A stretch of DNA of 64,000 nucleotides from Bradyrhizobium xenonodulans (GCF_027594865.1 NZ_CP089391.1:7346501-7410500); one strand, 5' to 3'. Shown: positions 33,848-46,224, numbered from the stretch's first letter. The notes: generated by a model not told the origin, from the letters alone. Numbers and translations: made by a program.

Positions 33848-34244
33848 GCCGACATCGCACGCCCCGTGTGACGAGGCAGCGGTACCGGCGACGCGCGGCA
33901 TTGCTGCACTCGGCGCGCGCGCTCGGTGCGACGCCGGCAACACCGCGGCGGCTCGCCGCTCGCCGTGGCCGTCTCCTGTCAGGTACGAGGACATGAACAA
34001 CATGCAGACCGGTTCGACGCAACACGACGACCGAACTGGCGTTTCCGCGCTCGGCGGATTGCGCGCAGGCGCGCGGCGCATCCAGCAGGCTGCTGCCGGA
34101 GATCTGGATGAGGACGGCGCAAAGCGGGTTCGAGCAGCGCTGGCGCGTCTTCTCCGCGCCGAACATGCGCGGGGGCTTCGGCGACGTGCGCGGCGTCTGC
34201 CCGATCCTGGTTCTCGTCAACTGTCTGCAGAAGGAACATCTCGC
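33848..34244 (+). pseudogene. Decayed DNA at the ggps position of the operon
   Basis: Complete operons carry ggps between CYP117 and CPS. Here only short broken frames occur (e.g. SARALGATPATPRRLAA; SGFEQRWRVFSAPNMRGGFG), with no Asp-rich motif. The first ATG overlaps the CYP117 stop as a coupled gene would. The sequence is too eroded to prove its origin; a lost ggps is inferred from gene order. Confidence 0.45.
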
Positions 34245-36706
<2,462 letters not shown>

Positions 36707-36824
36707 ACGCGCGGGAGGCGGCGGCGTGTGCGCGCTGCTGTCGGTCCGATCCGACGCAACGCCGTCGCCCGCTGCGACGGACGGAGCGAGCATGAGCGAC
36801 ACCGCCCTGAGCCGGCGCAAGGAC

Positions 36825-37090
36825 GGCGGCTCATTGCCACAGCGCTGCAGGCCGATCTCTACTTTGCCGATCCAGACTCTGCTTGGCAACGCGGCAGCAA
36901 CGAAAACGCAAATGGACTGAACGCCAGGACTTGCCACGGCACACCGACTTCAGCACCATCACCGAAGAGCGCCTGCGATGGATCGAGCAACGCCTCTACG
37001 ACCGACCACGCAAGAGACTCGGATTCAGAACGTCCCTCGAAGATTTCTGAGAGGAACTCAGCAACAGCGTTGCAAATCAGAGTTGAATCC
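36825..37090 (+). pseudogene. IS30-family transposase relic (C-terminal)
   Basis: Read across frames the DNA gives TALQADLYFADPDSAWQRGS, NENANGLN, then DFSTITEERLRWIEQRLYDR and PRKRLGFRTSLEDF, ending ELSNSVALQIRVES. This is the end of an IS30-type DDE transposase with at least two frameshifts. It marks the 3' border of the gibberellin operon. Confidence 0.75.
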
Positions 37091-37281
37091 ACCCTTCGAA
37101 GGCCAGCAGATCCGGCTGGAAGCCGGCCTTTTCCGGGATGTCTGCGGGCTGCGACATTTCAACTCTCGTCATCCGGAATGCGTTTCTCCATAGCGCATCA
37201 ACTCCCGCAATGTGCGCGCTTCGATAACACATGACAGCCGCATTCGGTTCGCCATGGCTGATGATCCGATGCAAATACAGA

Positions 37282-37599
37282 CTATTCCGAAAACAACTTG
37301 ACGCCGACCAGACCGACAACAACCAACATGACCGAACAGAGGCGAGCAGGATTTGCGCTCTCGCCGAAAAACGCAACGCCCACAATTGCTGTCCCCACGG
37401 TCGCAATTCCGGCGAAGCCCGCGTAAACCGTCGAAGCGGGCAAGCACTTTACAGATTCACCCAACAGAAGAAAAATCGGAAGAGCGAAGACCACCGCCGA
37501 AAAAACTGTTGTCCATTTTGGAAGCCCGATCGAGCGCTTCAACATGAAAGGCCATGCGATCTCGAATATGTCCGCCAGAAGTATGTACACCCACGCCAT
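37282..37599 (-). CDS. Small multidrug resistance (SMR/EmrE-like) transporter
   Basis: A 105-aa protein with four transmembrane segments; works as a dimer exporting small cations or guanidinium-type compounds with protons. MAWVYILLADIFEIAWPFML carries the conserved Glu at residue 13. CLPASTVYAGFAGIATVGTAIVG and PARLCSVMLVVVGLVGVKL fit helices 3 and 4. No partner SMR gene is adjacent. Substrate cannot be told. Confidence 0.85.
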   Translation of the reverse strand: MAWVYILLADIFEIAWPFMLKRSIGLPKWTTVFSAVVFALPIFLLLGESVKCLPASTVYAGFAGIATVGTAIVGVAFFGESANPARLCSVMLVVVGLVGVKLFSE

Positions 37600-37867
37600 C
37601 AGATACCCCTTTCCTCAGGCGTCGCGTAGCACAAACCGCATGTCGATTACGACCATCAACTGTTCTGCTTTGGCCAAAGGTGACCTACCAAATTCGGTAG
37701 CGCCACTGTCGCTGTAGCTCAGATCGCTGCCGAGCGATTGCGCCGCGCATCTCGGCAGAGGTTTGCAAGGCCGGTGTAGCGTTATTCCAAGCTCGACTGC
37801 GGTCCGCAACATGACCGACAACACGACATGATCTGCCCAATTGCCGGCGGGGCCGCAAGTTGATCAG

Positions 37868-38920
37868 TCACACCGTTCCGGCATCAGCGAACAGCATAAA
37901 CCGAACGACATCCTGCGGCGCGAGTTGGATGCGCAGCGCCGCCCGCAGGGCGCCGACGCCGAATGCATGCAGGTCTTCGTTGAAGTCGCCCGTCCGCGGA
38001 GACAGGACAAGCGCCTCAATGCCCGCGGCTTCGGCGCATTGGGTCAATGCCGCGACCGCCGTGTCACCCGCGGCATCGGCGTCGCGGGCGACGTAGAGCC
38101 GACGCAACGTCGGCGGCAGCAGAAGGGCGGCAAGATGGTTGGCTGAGAGCGCGGCGGCCATCGGCATGGCGGGCAGCGCACAGCGCAGCGACAGCATCGT
38201 CTCGATACCTTCACCGGCAGCGAGGACGTCGTCGGTCGCGCCAAAGCGGACGGCATGGCCGAGGAGACCGCCCATGGCCCGTCGCGGCGTGTCGACCGGC
38301 GCCTTGTGAGAGCCGTCCGGCGCGAGCCAGGTGCGATGTGCGCCGGTGATGCGATCCGCAAGATCGGTCACGGCGGCGATCATCGCCGGCCAAGTCTCAG
38401 TCGGCGAACCGTCGTCCGGGCGATAGTAGCTGCGCGGATGAAACCGCAGCGCGCCCGCAGCGTGCACAGGCTTGATGCCGCGATGGCCGAGGTAAGTCTC
38501 GACGAGCGTGCGACGGATCGGCTGCGACATGGCGAAGAGCCGCCGTGCCGCCTCCGCCGATCCGGCGGGGACGGGTGTGCGAACCGGCTTTGGGCTGCGG
38601 CGCGGTTCAGCGGGCGGCAGACTCAGAAAGCGTCGTGCCTCCCCGGCGACATCGCGAAAATCGACGAAACCGCAGCTCTCGCGGATCACGTCGAGGAGAT
38701 CGCCATGTTCGCCCGAGGCAGCATCTCGCCAATGCCCGGCGGCGCCGGGACCGGAGTCCGGTCCGCTGAGCCGGACGAACATCGAGCGGCCGGGCGTATT
38801 GCGGACGTCGCCGACGATCCAATAGCGGCCCTGGCGCCGTCCATTGGACAGGTAATGGCGGCAGACCGCCTCGGCATCACGGGCGAGCCGGCGCGCCAGC
38901 TCAGAAGCGTCGCGGGACAT
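37868..38920 (-). CDS. Toprim domain protein, primase-like (DUF7146)
   Basis: A 350-aa protein typical of plasmid and ICE replication modules. The N-terminal part (REAEAVCRHYL-type region, GDVRNTPGRSMFVRLSGP) resembles a primase zinc/DNA-binding module. VETYLGHRGIKP, ALRFHPRSYYRP and TWLAPDGSHKAPVDTPRRAMGGLLG follow. The Toprim core is VLAAGEGIETMLSLRCALP with YVARDADAAGDTAVA. The ATG at 38920 overlaps the stop of the preceding frame (TGATG). Confidence 0.85.
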   Translation of the reverse strand: MSRDASELARRLARDAEAVCRHYLSNGRRQGRYWIVGDVRNTPGRSMFVRLSGPDSGPGAAGHWRDAASGEHGDLLDVIRESCGFVDFRDVAGEARRFLSLPPAEPRRSPKPVRTPVPAGSAEAARRLFAMSQPIRRTLVETYLGHRGIKPVHAAGALRFHPRSYYRPDDGSPTETWPAMIAAVTDLADRITGAHRTWLAPDGSHKAPVDTPRRAMGGLLGHAVRFGATDDVLAAGEGIETMLSLRCALPAMPMAAALSANHLAALLLPPTLRRLYVARDADAAGDTAVAALTQCAEAAGIEALVLSPRTGDFNEDLHAFGVGALRAALRIQLAPQDVVRFMLFADAGTV

Positions 38921-39222
38921 CACGCAACCTCCCGCACTGCGCTGGCAGTTGGTTGCGCAAGAGCTGTCAATCGTCTGTGAGACAGCACCCAGGCGCAAAC
39001 GCGCAAGCAAATCCGCCGCGCACCCTGTTCGGTCCACTTGCCGGACGGTCCTTTGTGCGAGCAGTGGCGCCGTACAAACAAGGAGCGGCCAGGCCGGTTG
39101 TGAACATAGCCCCGCAGCCAGCAGCCTCCCTCGCCCTTGCGGGTGGAGAGAAAGTGGCGGCACACAGCCTCGGCCTCACGCGCGAGGCGGCATGCCCGGT
39201 CGGAAGCATCGCGCCGCATCAT
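38920..39222 (-). CDS. Partial duplicate of the Toprim protein N-terminus
   Basis: A 100-aa frame whose first 60 residues resemble those of the next gene (RREDASDRACRLAREAEAVC-like, HFLSTRKGEGGCWL, HNRPGRSLFVR, GPSGKWT). The remainder (CLRVCAWVLSHRRLTALAQP) is unlike it. It overlaps the strawberry-notch stop (ATGA) and the Toprim start (TGATG), so it sits cleanly in the operon and may still be translated. Either a truncated tandem duplicate or a small DNA-binding protein derived from it. Confidence 0.6.
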   Translation of the reverse strand: MMRRDASDRACRLAREAEAVCRHFLSTRKGEGGCWLRGYVHNRPGRSLFVRRHCSHKGPSGKWTEQGARRICLRVCAWVLSHRRLTALAQPTASAVREVA

Positions 39223-42200
39223 GCGGCCTCGCGTTCGCAGATGCGCTCGACCGGGTAGCTTTCGAGCACCTTGCCAAGCACGACGGCCCCGCTTGCATCG
39301 GTGGGCACGAACATGCGCAGCTTCCAGGAGATGATCTCACTGAACAGTCCATAGGTCCGCAAGCGGTCGCGCATGGTGTCGTTGAAGTCCGCGAGCTCAA
39401 TGCGATGCGCACCCATGACGCGGACGCGCCGCAGTGTCAGGCCCTCGGCGAGCTCGACGAACGCGCGGCCGTCGCGCAAGGCGGCGAAGACGTCCTCGGG
39501 CTCGAGTATCGGTCGCTCACCCGAAAGCGCGTTGGCGACCCAGGCGGACGAGACCTTCCGCCCAATGATCCGCTCGCCGGCGTCGGTCTGGAGGCGGTAG
39601 ACGCGGGTCGATTCCTTCGGCAGCCGTTTCCAGATCGGCAGGAGCAGCCCGGCGACGACGTGGATCGTGCTCTCGGTGAACTCTGGCACGTCTTTGAGCT
39701 CAGCTGTCCAGGCTGCACTGAAGTGCTCACGGTCTGTCTCGATCCAATGACTTTCGGCCATGGCCTTGGATGGGACATTGTGGCTTTCCATGGGCCGGAC
39801 CAATTTGACGCGCTGCTCGATTTCGCCGTCGTCCAGCATCAGGCTTGGAGCCGGGACTTGCACCGCCGCGCGGCCGGAACGTTCGTTCACCAGCAGGACT
39901 GCGCGGCGATCCGGCAGAAGGCCGAGGGCATCATCCAGAGTGAGCGGCCGGTTGCGTTCGCGCTGGATGATCGTCAGAAGCCGTGTCTCGGCGCTGGTCG
40001 CAGGATGGGTGTAGATGGTGCGCCGATGCGTGACGACGAAGCTTTCGGCGCGAAGGGTCTCGAGGCCCGCATCATAGATTCCGGAGGCGATTGCGCCTTC
40101 GATCCGCGCCGTCAGCAACTGCTCGAAGGCGGTGAACAGCACGTTTTGCAGCTCGATGGTCAGCGCCAGCAGACGGTTGAGAAAGGTCGTGATCGGCGGC
40201 AGGTCATCCGTGATGCCATTGGAGTCGACGAGCTTCAGCCCGGTCGCATTCTCGAACATCTCAAGAGAGCAACCATCCACCTTGCCGCGAACCAGGAGCA
40301 GGTAGAGTTGGCGCAGAGCATCACGGCCGTAGATGCTTTCGAGATTATCCTTGGGCCGAAACAGCCCCTGCCCCCCGGTCTGACGCTGACCGCGGGTGAT
40401 GGCGCCGAGCGTGTCGAGGCGGCGCGCAATCGTGCTGAGAAAGCGCTTCTCGGCCTTCACGTCGGTCGCAATCGGACGAAACAGCGGCGGCTGCGCCTGA
40501 TTGGTCCGGTTGGTCCGGCCGAGCCCCTGGATTGCTGCATCGGCCTTCCAACCGGGTTCGAGCAGGTAGTGCACCCGCAGACGGCGATTCCGCGCCGACA
40601 GTTCGGCGTGGTAACTGCGACCCGTGCCGCCGGCATCCGAGAAAACGAGGATGCGCTTGAGGTCGTCCATGAAGGCTGCGGTTTCGGCGAGGTTCGCCGA
40701 ACCGGCGCGGTTCTCGACCATCAGGCGGTCATGTTTCCGGATGATCCGGCGTGAGCGCCCGGTGACTTCGGCGACCCTATCGGTGCCGAAGCGCTGGACG
40801 ATCTGGTCGAGGGCGCCGGGCACGGGCGCGAGCGAGGCAAGCTTCTCGATCAGCCGGTCGCGACGCGCAACCGCATCCCGGCTCTCGACGGGCTGACCAT
40901 CACGGTACACAGGCCGGGAGGAGAGGTCGGAGTCGGTGAAAGGCTCGTAAAGCTGGACCGGGAAAGAATGAGCGAGATAGTCGAGCACATATTCGCGCGG
41001 TGTGATGTCGACCTGCACATCACCCCATTCCTCGGTCGGGATTTCCGCGAGCCGGCGCTCCATCAGCGCTTCGCCGGTCGAGACGATCTGGATGACCGCG
41101 GCATGCCCCTGCCCGAGATCGCGCTCGATGGCGCAGATCAAGGAAGGCGTCTTCATCGACGTCAGCAAATGGCCGAAGAAGCGCTGCTTTGCGGATTCGA
41201 AGGCCGACCGGGCCGCCGACTTCGCCTGGGCGTTCAAGGTCCCGGTCTCGCCGGTGATGTTGGCCGCTCGCATCGCGGCATCGAGATTGTTGTGAATGAT
41301 GCTGAACGCGGCCGCATAGGCGTCATAGATGCGGATCTGTTCGGGGGTGAGCTCATGCTCGATCAGTTCATATTCGACGCCTTCATAGGAAAGGGAACGG
41401 GCCGCATACAGACCGAGCGCCTTGAGATCGCGTGCCAGCACCTCCATCGCCGCAACACCGCCCGCCTCGATCGCCTCGACGAACTCGGCGCGCGTGGCGA
41501 ACGGAAAGTCCTCGCCGCCCCACAAGCCGAGCCGCTGGGCATAAGCGAGGTTGTGAACGGTCGTGGCGCCGGTCGCGGAAACGTAGACCACTCGTGCATT
41601 GGGCAGGGCGTGCTGCAGCCGCAGACCTGCGCGTCCCTGCTGCGAGGCGGCCTGCTCGCCGCGCTCCCCCTTGCCGCCCACGGCGTTCTGCATGGCGTGG
41701 CTCTCGTCGAAAACAACCACTCCGTCGAAATGGGAGCCCAACCATTCGACGATCTGCCGGACACGCGAAAGCTTTTCGCCGCGCTCATCGCTGCGCAGCG
41801 TAGCGTAGGTGGTAAATAGGATGCCTTCCGACAGCCGGATCGGGGTGCCCTGGCGGAAGCGTGAGAGCGGCGTGACCAGGAGCCGCTCCATGCCGAGCGC
41901 CGACCAGTCACGCTGTGCGTCCTCGATCAGCTTGTCGCTCTTGGAGATCCAAACCGCCCGGCGCCGGCCCTTCAGCCAGTTATCGAGCAGGATGCCGGCG
42001 ACCTGCCGGCCCTTGCCCGCGCCGGTGCCGTCGCCCAGAAACCAGCCGCGGCGGAAGCGGACGGCATGTGGAGCGTCGTCGCGCGCAGCAGCCACACCGT
42101 CAAAGGTCGCATCGACCGTCCAGGCGCCGGCAAGGAAGGCCGAATGTGCTTCGCCGGCGTAGACCACGCTTTCAAGCTGGGCGTCCGACAACAGGCCGTC

Positions 42201-43508
42201 GATAGCGAGGTTGACCGGAAGATGGGGCCGGTATGACGGCTTCGGCGGGGCAACCGAGGCCATCGCGGCCGACTGCACCAGTTTGGTCGGATGCGGCTGC
42301 GATCGGTGAATGCGGATCGATTGCAAGGTGTAGTCCTCATAGAGCGCATCGGTCAGATGAGCTCCGTCCGGAGGGGTCCAGTCGACCGTCTGGTAGGTCA
42401 GCTCTACGCTGTCCGGTTCGCCGAGCCGCTGACCGGGCGAGGAACGCATCGTGAAGGCGGGAGCGGATCGCCGAACCGGCACGGTCGAGCTGACCGGAGC
42501 CAGAACAGATGAAGTGATCGGAAGCCGCGGCGGCACATGTTCGAGGACCCATGCCAGCAGCGTGGCTACGTCCGGCGCCACGCCTGGAGATGCTGGAAAG
42601 ACGCTTCTGTCCGGCGCAGGCTGCTTGTCGATGACGGTGAGCCGCGTATCGATCGCCGTCCCGTGCCTGGCAAAAACCGCCCCTGCAATCGCAGCCGAGA
42701 ATACCACGCGGCCGCGCTCCTGGAGACGGATGAAGGCGTCGGTCCAGCTTGGATTGTCGGGGGCGAGACTTGCGCCGGTCACCGCCACGAGGCGACCGCC
42801 GTCGCGAAGCCTGGCCAATGCCGAGGAGAGATGGCGCAGTGCTGCGTCCGCCATCCGCCGATCCACATTGGGCAGAGCCGAAAATGGCGGATTCATCAGC
42901 ACGACGCTCGGGGCAACAGCCGCCTCGAGATGATCGTCGATCTGCGCCGCGTCGTAGCGCGTGACGGTCACGTTGGGAAACAACAGATCGAGCAGCCCGG
43001 CGCGCGTTTCGGCGAGCTCGTTCAGCGCAAGTGTGCCGCCGGAGATCTGAGCGAGGATGGCGAGAAGTCCGGTGCCCGCCGAGGGCTCCAGCACGAGATC
43101 TGTGGTGGTGATGCCGGCGGCGGTGCAGGCGACAAAGCCAAGCGGAATCGGCGTCGAGAATTGCTGAAACGCCTCGCTTTCTTCCGACCTGCGCGTATGG
43201 GTTGGAAGCAGGCCTGCGACCTTGGCCAGCATCGAGAGTTGCGCTGCCGGCGATCCCGCCTTGGTCCGCATGGCGGCGCCATGCTTGCGCAGGAAAAGAA
43301 CGGTTGCCGCCTCACAGGCTTCATAGGCGGCCTTCCAATGCCAGGCGCCGGCGGCATCCGAGCCACCGAAGGCGCTTTCCATGGCGGAACGCAGAACACT
43401 TGCTGCATCGATTCGCCGGCCATGTTCGAGGTCACAGAGGATAAGCCGCGCGGCTTGGGCGATAGAGGACGCAGCCGCGGCGGTCGCGGAGCAGGACAGA
43501 TTGATCAT
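39219..43508 (-). CDS. Strawberry-notch-type helicase with N-terminal methyltransferase domain
   Basis: A 1429-aa protein common on alphaproteobacterial plasmids and ICEs. Residues about 130-260 form a class I methyltransferase-like domain (LVLEPSAGTGLLAILAQISG; VVLMNPPFSALP, the NPPF motif of N6-adenine methylases). The strawberry-notch helicase follows: Walker A GDGTGAGKGRQVAG, DESH box VVVFDESHAMQNA, then VYVSATGATT and a C-terminal helicase half (LEPGWKADAAIQGLGRTNRT). Role in element maintenance is unknown; antirestriction by self-methylation is one idea. Confidence 0.9.
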   Translation of the reverse strand: MINLSCSATAAAASSIAQAARLILCDLEHGRRIDAASVLRSAMESAFGGSDAAGAWHWKAAYEACEAATVLFLRKHGAAMRTKAGSPAAQLSMLAKVAGLLPTHTRRSEESEAFQQFSTPIPLGFVACTAAGITTTDLVLEPSAGTGLLAILAQISGGTLALNELAETRAGLLDLLFPNVTVTRYDAAQIDDHLEAAVAPSVVLMNPPFSALPNVDRRMADAALRHLSSALARLRDGGRLVAVTGASLAPDNPSWTDAFIRLQERGRVVFSAAIAGAVFARHGTAIDTRLTVIDKQPAPDRSVFPASPGVAPDVATLLAWVLEHVPPRLPITSSVLAPVSSTVPVRRSAPAFTMRSSPGQRLGEPDSVELTYQTVDWTPPDGAHLTDALYEDYTLQSIRIHRSQPHPTKLVQSAAMASVAPPKPSYRPHLPVNLAIDGLLSDAQLESVVYAGEAHSAFLAGAWTVDATFDGVAAARDDAPHAVRFRRGWFLGDGTGAGKGRQVAGILLDNWLKGRRRAVWISKSDKLIEDAQRDWSALGMERLLVTPLSRFRQGTPIRLSEGILFTTYATLRSDERGEKLSRVRQIVEWLGSHFDGVVVFDESHAMQNAVGGKGERGEQAASQQGRAGLRLQHALPNARVVYVSATGATTVHNLAYAQRLGLWGGEDFPFATRAEFVEAIEAGGVAAMEVLARDLKALGLYAARSLSYEGVEYELIEHELTPEQIRIYDAYAAAFSIIHNNLDAAMRAANITGETGTLNAQAKSAARSAFESAKQRFFGHLLTSMKTPSLICAIERDLGQGHAAVIQIVSTGEALMERRLAEIPTEEWGDVQVDITPREYVLDYLAHSFPVQLYEPFTDSDLSSRPVYRDGQPVESRDAVARRDRLIEKLASLAPVPGALDQIVQRFGTDRVAEVTGRSRRIIRKHDRLMVENRAGSANLAETAAFMDDLKRILVFSDAGGTGRSYHAELSARNRRLRVHYLLEPGWKADAAIQGLGRTNRTNQAQPPLFRPIATDVKAEKRFLSTIARRLDTLGAITRGQRQTGGQGLFRPKDNLESIYGRDALRQLYLLLVRGKVDGCSLEMFENATGLKLVDSNGITDDLPPITTFLNRLLALTIELQNVLFTAFEQLLTARIEGAIASGIYDAGLETLRAESFVVTHRRTIYTHPATSAETRLLTIIQRERNRPLTLDDALGLLPDRRAVLLVNERSGRAAVQVPAPSLMLDDGEIEQRVKLVRPMESHNVPSKAMAESHWIETDREHFSAAWTAELKDVPEFTESTIHVVAGLLLPIWKRLPKESTRVYRLQTDAGERIIGRKVSSAWVANALSGERPILEPEDVFAALRDGRAFVELAEGLTLRRVRVMGAHRIELADFNDTMRDRLRTYGLFSEIISWKLRMFVPTDASGAVVLGKVLESYPVERICEREAA

Positions 43509-43531
43509 GGGGGTTGAGCTTTCGAGGAGAG

Positions 43532-43589
43532 CGGGAACGGTTCAAGCCGACGGGCGCTCTCTCGACCCGACCGGCTCAAACCTGTCCCG
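43532..43589 (-). promoter_or_regulatory. Foldable leader (family 1) of the strawberry-notch gene
   Basis: On the minus strand, CGGGA, GGTTTGAGCCG and CGGG pair with CCCG, CGGCTTGAACC and TCCCG around the loop TCGAGAGAGCG. Several pairs are G-U at RNA level. It lies 24 nt before the ATG. The two parB leaders and the ardC leader share the stem end ACGGG/CCCG and the CGAGAGAG loop. Confidence 0.6.
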
Positions 43590-43769
43590 GCCGATCTCTC
43601 ACTCTGCTCACCCCTTGCCGCCACCGCACGGGGGAGGACGCGGCTACGCCGCGCGCAAGGCTTGGGGCGCAGCAGCCGCATTCCAAACCGAGCAGCCCGG
43701 CACGATGCCGGGCTTCGGAAGCAACTTCGAAGGAAGCGCACGGCGGGATTGCCGTGCCACTCCGGCCAC

Positions 43770-45881
43770 TCATTCGGCGGCAATGCCGTGTGGCTGAACG
43801 TCGTCTGCGGTCTCGCGACCCTCCTCATCGCCGACGAGGAACTCGGGAAGCGGGCCCGCGTCTGCGTCTTGGTCTGCCGATTGGATAGCGTCAGTGAGGC
43901 GCAGTGACTCCGGCAGCCATCCCGTGCCGTCAAGAAGGCGTTCGGCTTCGCTGGCCATATCGGCCTTCTTGAGATGGTCGATCAGCTCTGCGGATGCTTC
44001 GCCCTTGGCTTGCCTCACCGCCTCCAGAATACGTGGCTTGGGGACGCGGCCGAGATAATTATCGACGGTCGGCCTCCAGCCGGCCTGCACCATGTCGAGC
44101 CCGACCGCCCGCGCCAGAACGTCGGCCTGGCCGAGCCTGCGCGCGAGCCCATCAACCGATACCCGCCCCTGGGCGTAGCGATTCACGGGTTCATAGAGGG
44201 CATTGACCGAGAACGACGCACAATGGGCGAACAGGGCTGCTTGCGCATGGCCGTCCAATGCCGTGAGCGTATCCCAAAGCTCCTTCGCATCGTTCGGGAG
44301 CCGCGCTTTCCAGGCTTCGTGCCTGGTATCGATCGCCTTGGCCGGCGCGCTGTCCTTCAATCCCGGAGCCTGCGCCGGAAATGTCGGCGTGTGCACCGCG
44401 ATCTCGAGGCAACTGGCGGACGCTGCGAACCTGTAGAAGGTTGCCAGCACGAAACTGTGCAGCACCGCTAGGAACGTGATCGAGGGATGCTCGGCAAGCG
44501 CGTCGCGCAACGCCAGCGTTCGATAGGCCGTCAGCTCGGTGATCAGACGGTCCGGCAGCGGTCTTGCAGCATCGTCCTCATCCTCTTCGGCCGGCTCGGT
44601 TGGTGCGCCACCGACGGTGATGGCGGTACGCTGCACCGGACCGACGGCATTCTCGCCCTCAATCGTTGTGCTGCCCTGTCGGGGCTCAGTATCGACGACC
44701 GCCTGTTCATCCTCCGGCCGGACGTAGCCGCGATCCACCGAGAGCTGTCCCTCGGAATCGATGCTGATGAAGACTCCGCCGCGGGCGATGTCGGCCGGAT
44801 CGTAGATCATTGGCCGCTCCTCGAACGCGAGCAATGCCGCCTCGATCTCCCCAAGGCGGAGGTCAATCTCCTCGGGGAGTTCGTCAGCATCCTGGTACTC
44901 GGCTTCGAGCCTGTCACGCTCGGCATTGAGTGCATCGATCGTGCCCTGCTCCTCGATGCTGAGCGAGGCCGGCGTTCCCTCCAATTCCCGCAAGCCGCTG
45001 CTGTGGCCAAATGGAAAATCGACTGCCACCGAGATCCACTTCCACCCTTCGGCCGCGATCACCTCGGCGTCCTGCTTGAGCTTCTCCATGACAAGACGGT
45101 CGAGCAGTGCCACGTCCTGGAGCCAGCCACCGTCGTCATGCTCGAACAGATCATGCAGAACCGGACCTCCGGCGCGCTCGTAGGCGTCGATGCCGACATA
45201 CTGCGCACGGCGATCGGACCCACGTACGGTGTTCTCGGTCAACATGCGGCGGATCTGGTACGGCTCGTCATAGCCGGACCGGCTGACATTGTCCCAGACC
45301 TGCTCCTGGCGCGCATGATCGCCGCTCACCGAGAACGCCACGAGCTGCTCCAGCGTCATGCCGTCGTCGGCATAGACCTCATGCAGCTTCGGCGAGACCG
45401 ACGCCAGGCGCAGGCGCTGCTTGACGATTGCCACCGCCACGAAATGCCGCGCGGCAATGTCCTCTTCGCTCATGCCGAGGTCGCGGAGCGTCCGGAATGC
45501 GCGAAACTGATCGAGCGGATGCAGGCCGACGCGCTCATCGTTCTCTGCGATCGAATCGTCTTCCGCAATGCCTCCCTCGCGAACAACGCAGGGCACGGCT
45601 TGCGTCTTGGACATACGCTTCTGCTTGACCAGGAGCTCGAGAGCACGGTAGCGCCTGCCGCCGGCCGGCACCTCGAACATGCCTGTCTCGTTGCCCTCGG
45701 AATCGACGATGGCGCGGACATTGAGACTTTGTAGAAGCGTCCGCTGGGCGATGCTCTCCGCAAGCTGCTCAATCGAGACACCCGCCTTGACGCGCCGAAC
45801 GTTGGACTGGCTCAGCACCAGCTTGTTGAAGGGAATGTCACGCGAAGGCGACAGCGTGATCTTTTGGACTGGCTTTGTCAT
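43770..45881 (-). CDS. parB: ParB/RepB/Spo0J family partition protein
   Basis: A 703-aa ParB-like protein. N-terminal ParB domain: LSQSNVRRVKAGVSIEQLAE, IAQRTLLQSLNVR, FEVPAGGRRYRALELL. The HTH region is LDQFRAFRTLRDLGMSEEDIAARHFVAVAIVKQRLRLASVSPKLHE. The long C-terminal half is unlike chromosomal ParB and typical of the plasmid/ICE variety found next to strawberry-notch genes. The ATG at 45881 is fixed by GGAG at 9-12 nt upstream, which overlaps the 3' arm of a leader stem. No parA is present in the window. Confidence 0.9.
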   Translation of the reverse strand: MTKPVQKITLSPSRDIPFNKLVLSQSNVRRVKAGVSIEQLAESIAQRTLLQSLNVRAIVDSEGNETGMFEVPAGGRRYRALELLVKQKRMSKTQAVPCVVREGGIAEDDSIAENDERVGLHPLDQFRAFRTLRDLGMSEEDIAARHFVAVAIVKQRLRLASVSPKLHEVYADDGMTLEQLVAFSVSGDHARQEQVWDNVSRSGYDEPYQIRRMLTENTVRGSDRRAQYVGIDAYERAGGPVLHDLFEHDDGGWLQDVALLDRLVMEKLKQDAEVIAAEGWKWISVAVDFPFGHSSGLRELEGTPASLSIEEQGTIDALNAERDRLEAEYQDADELPEEIDLRLGEIEAALLAFEERPMIYDPADIARGGVFISIDSEGQLSVDRGYVRPEDEQAVVDTEPRQGSTTIEGENAVGPVQRTAITVGGAPTEPAEEDEDDAARPLPDRLITELTAYRTLALRDALAEHPSITFLAVLHSFVLATFYRFAASASCLEIAVHTPTFPAQAPGLKDSAPAKAIDTRHEAWKARLPNDAKELWDTLTALDGHAQAALFAHCASFSVNALYEPVNRYAQGRVSVDGLARRLGQADVLARAVGLDMVQAGWRPTVDNYLGRVPKPRILEAVRQAKGEASAELIDHLKKADMASEAERLLDGTGWLPESLRLTDAIQSADQDADAGPLPEFLVGDEEGRETADDVQPHGIAAE

Positions 45882-45890
45882 TTCGGTTCT

Positions 45891-45939
45891 CCACAACGAG
45901 CAGCCGAAAGCCTCTCTCTCGACTTCCAACCCGTCGTGG
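45891..45939 (-). promoter_or_regulatory. Foldable leader (family 1) of parB
   Basis: On the minus strand CCACGACGGG (45939-45930) pairs with CTCGTTGTGG (45900-45891) through eight Watson-Crick and two G-U pairs. The loop contains TCGAGAGAGAGGCTTTCGG. The 3' arm runs straight into the GTGGAG ribosome-binding site. The near-identical leader at 48873 has perfect pairing. Confidence 0.65.
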
Positions 45940-46224
45940 CACTCCATGCTGCCCTCTTCCTCTCTCTCTTGCGGTTTGAATCCCGCTGCTGCGGCACCGG
46001 GCGTGCATTGGCCGAAACGGCCGCAGCGCCTGGCAGGAACCAAGGTGTGAGCTGCTGTCAGTTTCTGTCCCACTCGGCGGCCTTCAGCGTGGCGACCTCA
46101 CGGCGGTCGACCTGATCCGCACTGCTATGCTAGGCGGAGCGTCTAGAGCCTTTTCCATTCCGATGGAATCGGAGCGGGTTCTAAATTGCCGGAATTACTC
46201 CGCAACAGGGTCACGGCGTCGACC
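45940..46224. other. Intergenic region upstream of the parB leader
   Basis: About 285 bp with no gene seen; should contain the parB promoter and the 3' end of the di-iron protein transcript. Confidence 0.4.

Noticed and set aside
39219..43508. Long plus-strand frames opposite the strawberry-notch gene
   Set aside because: Antisense shadows; the minus-strand protein has the domain motifs.
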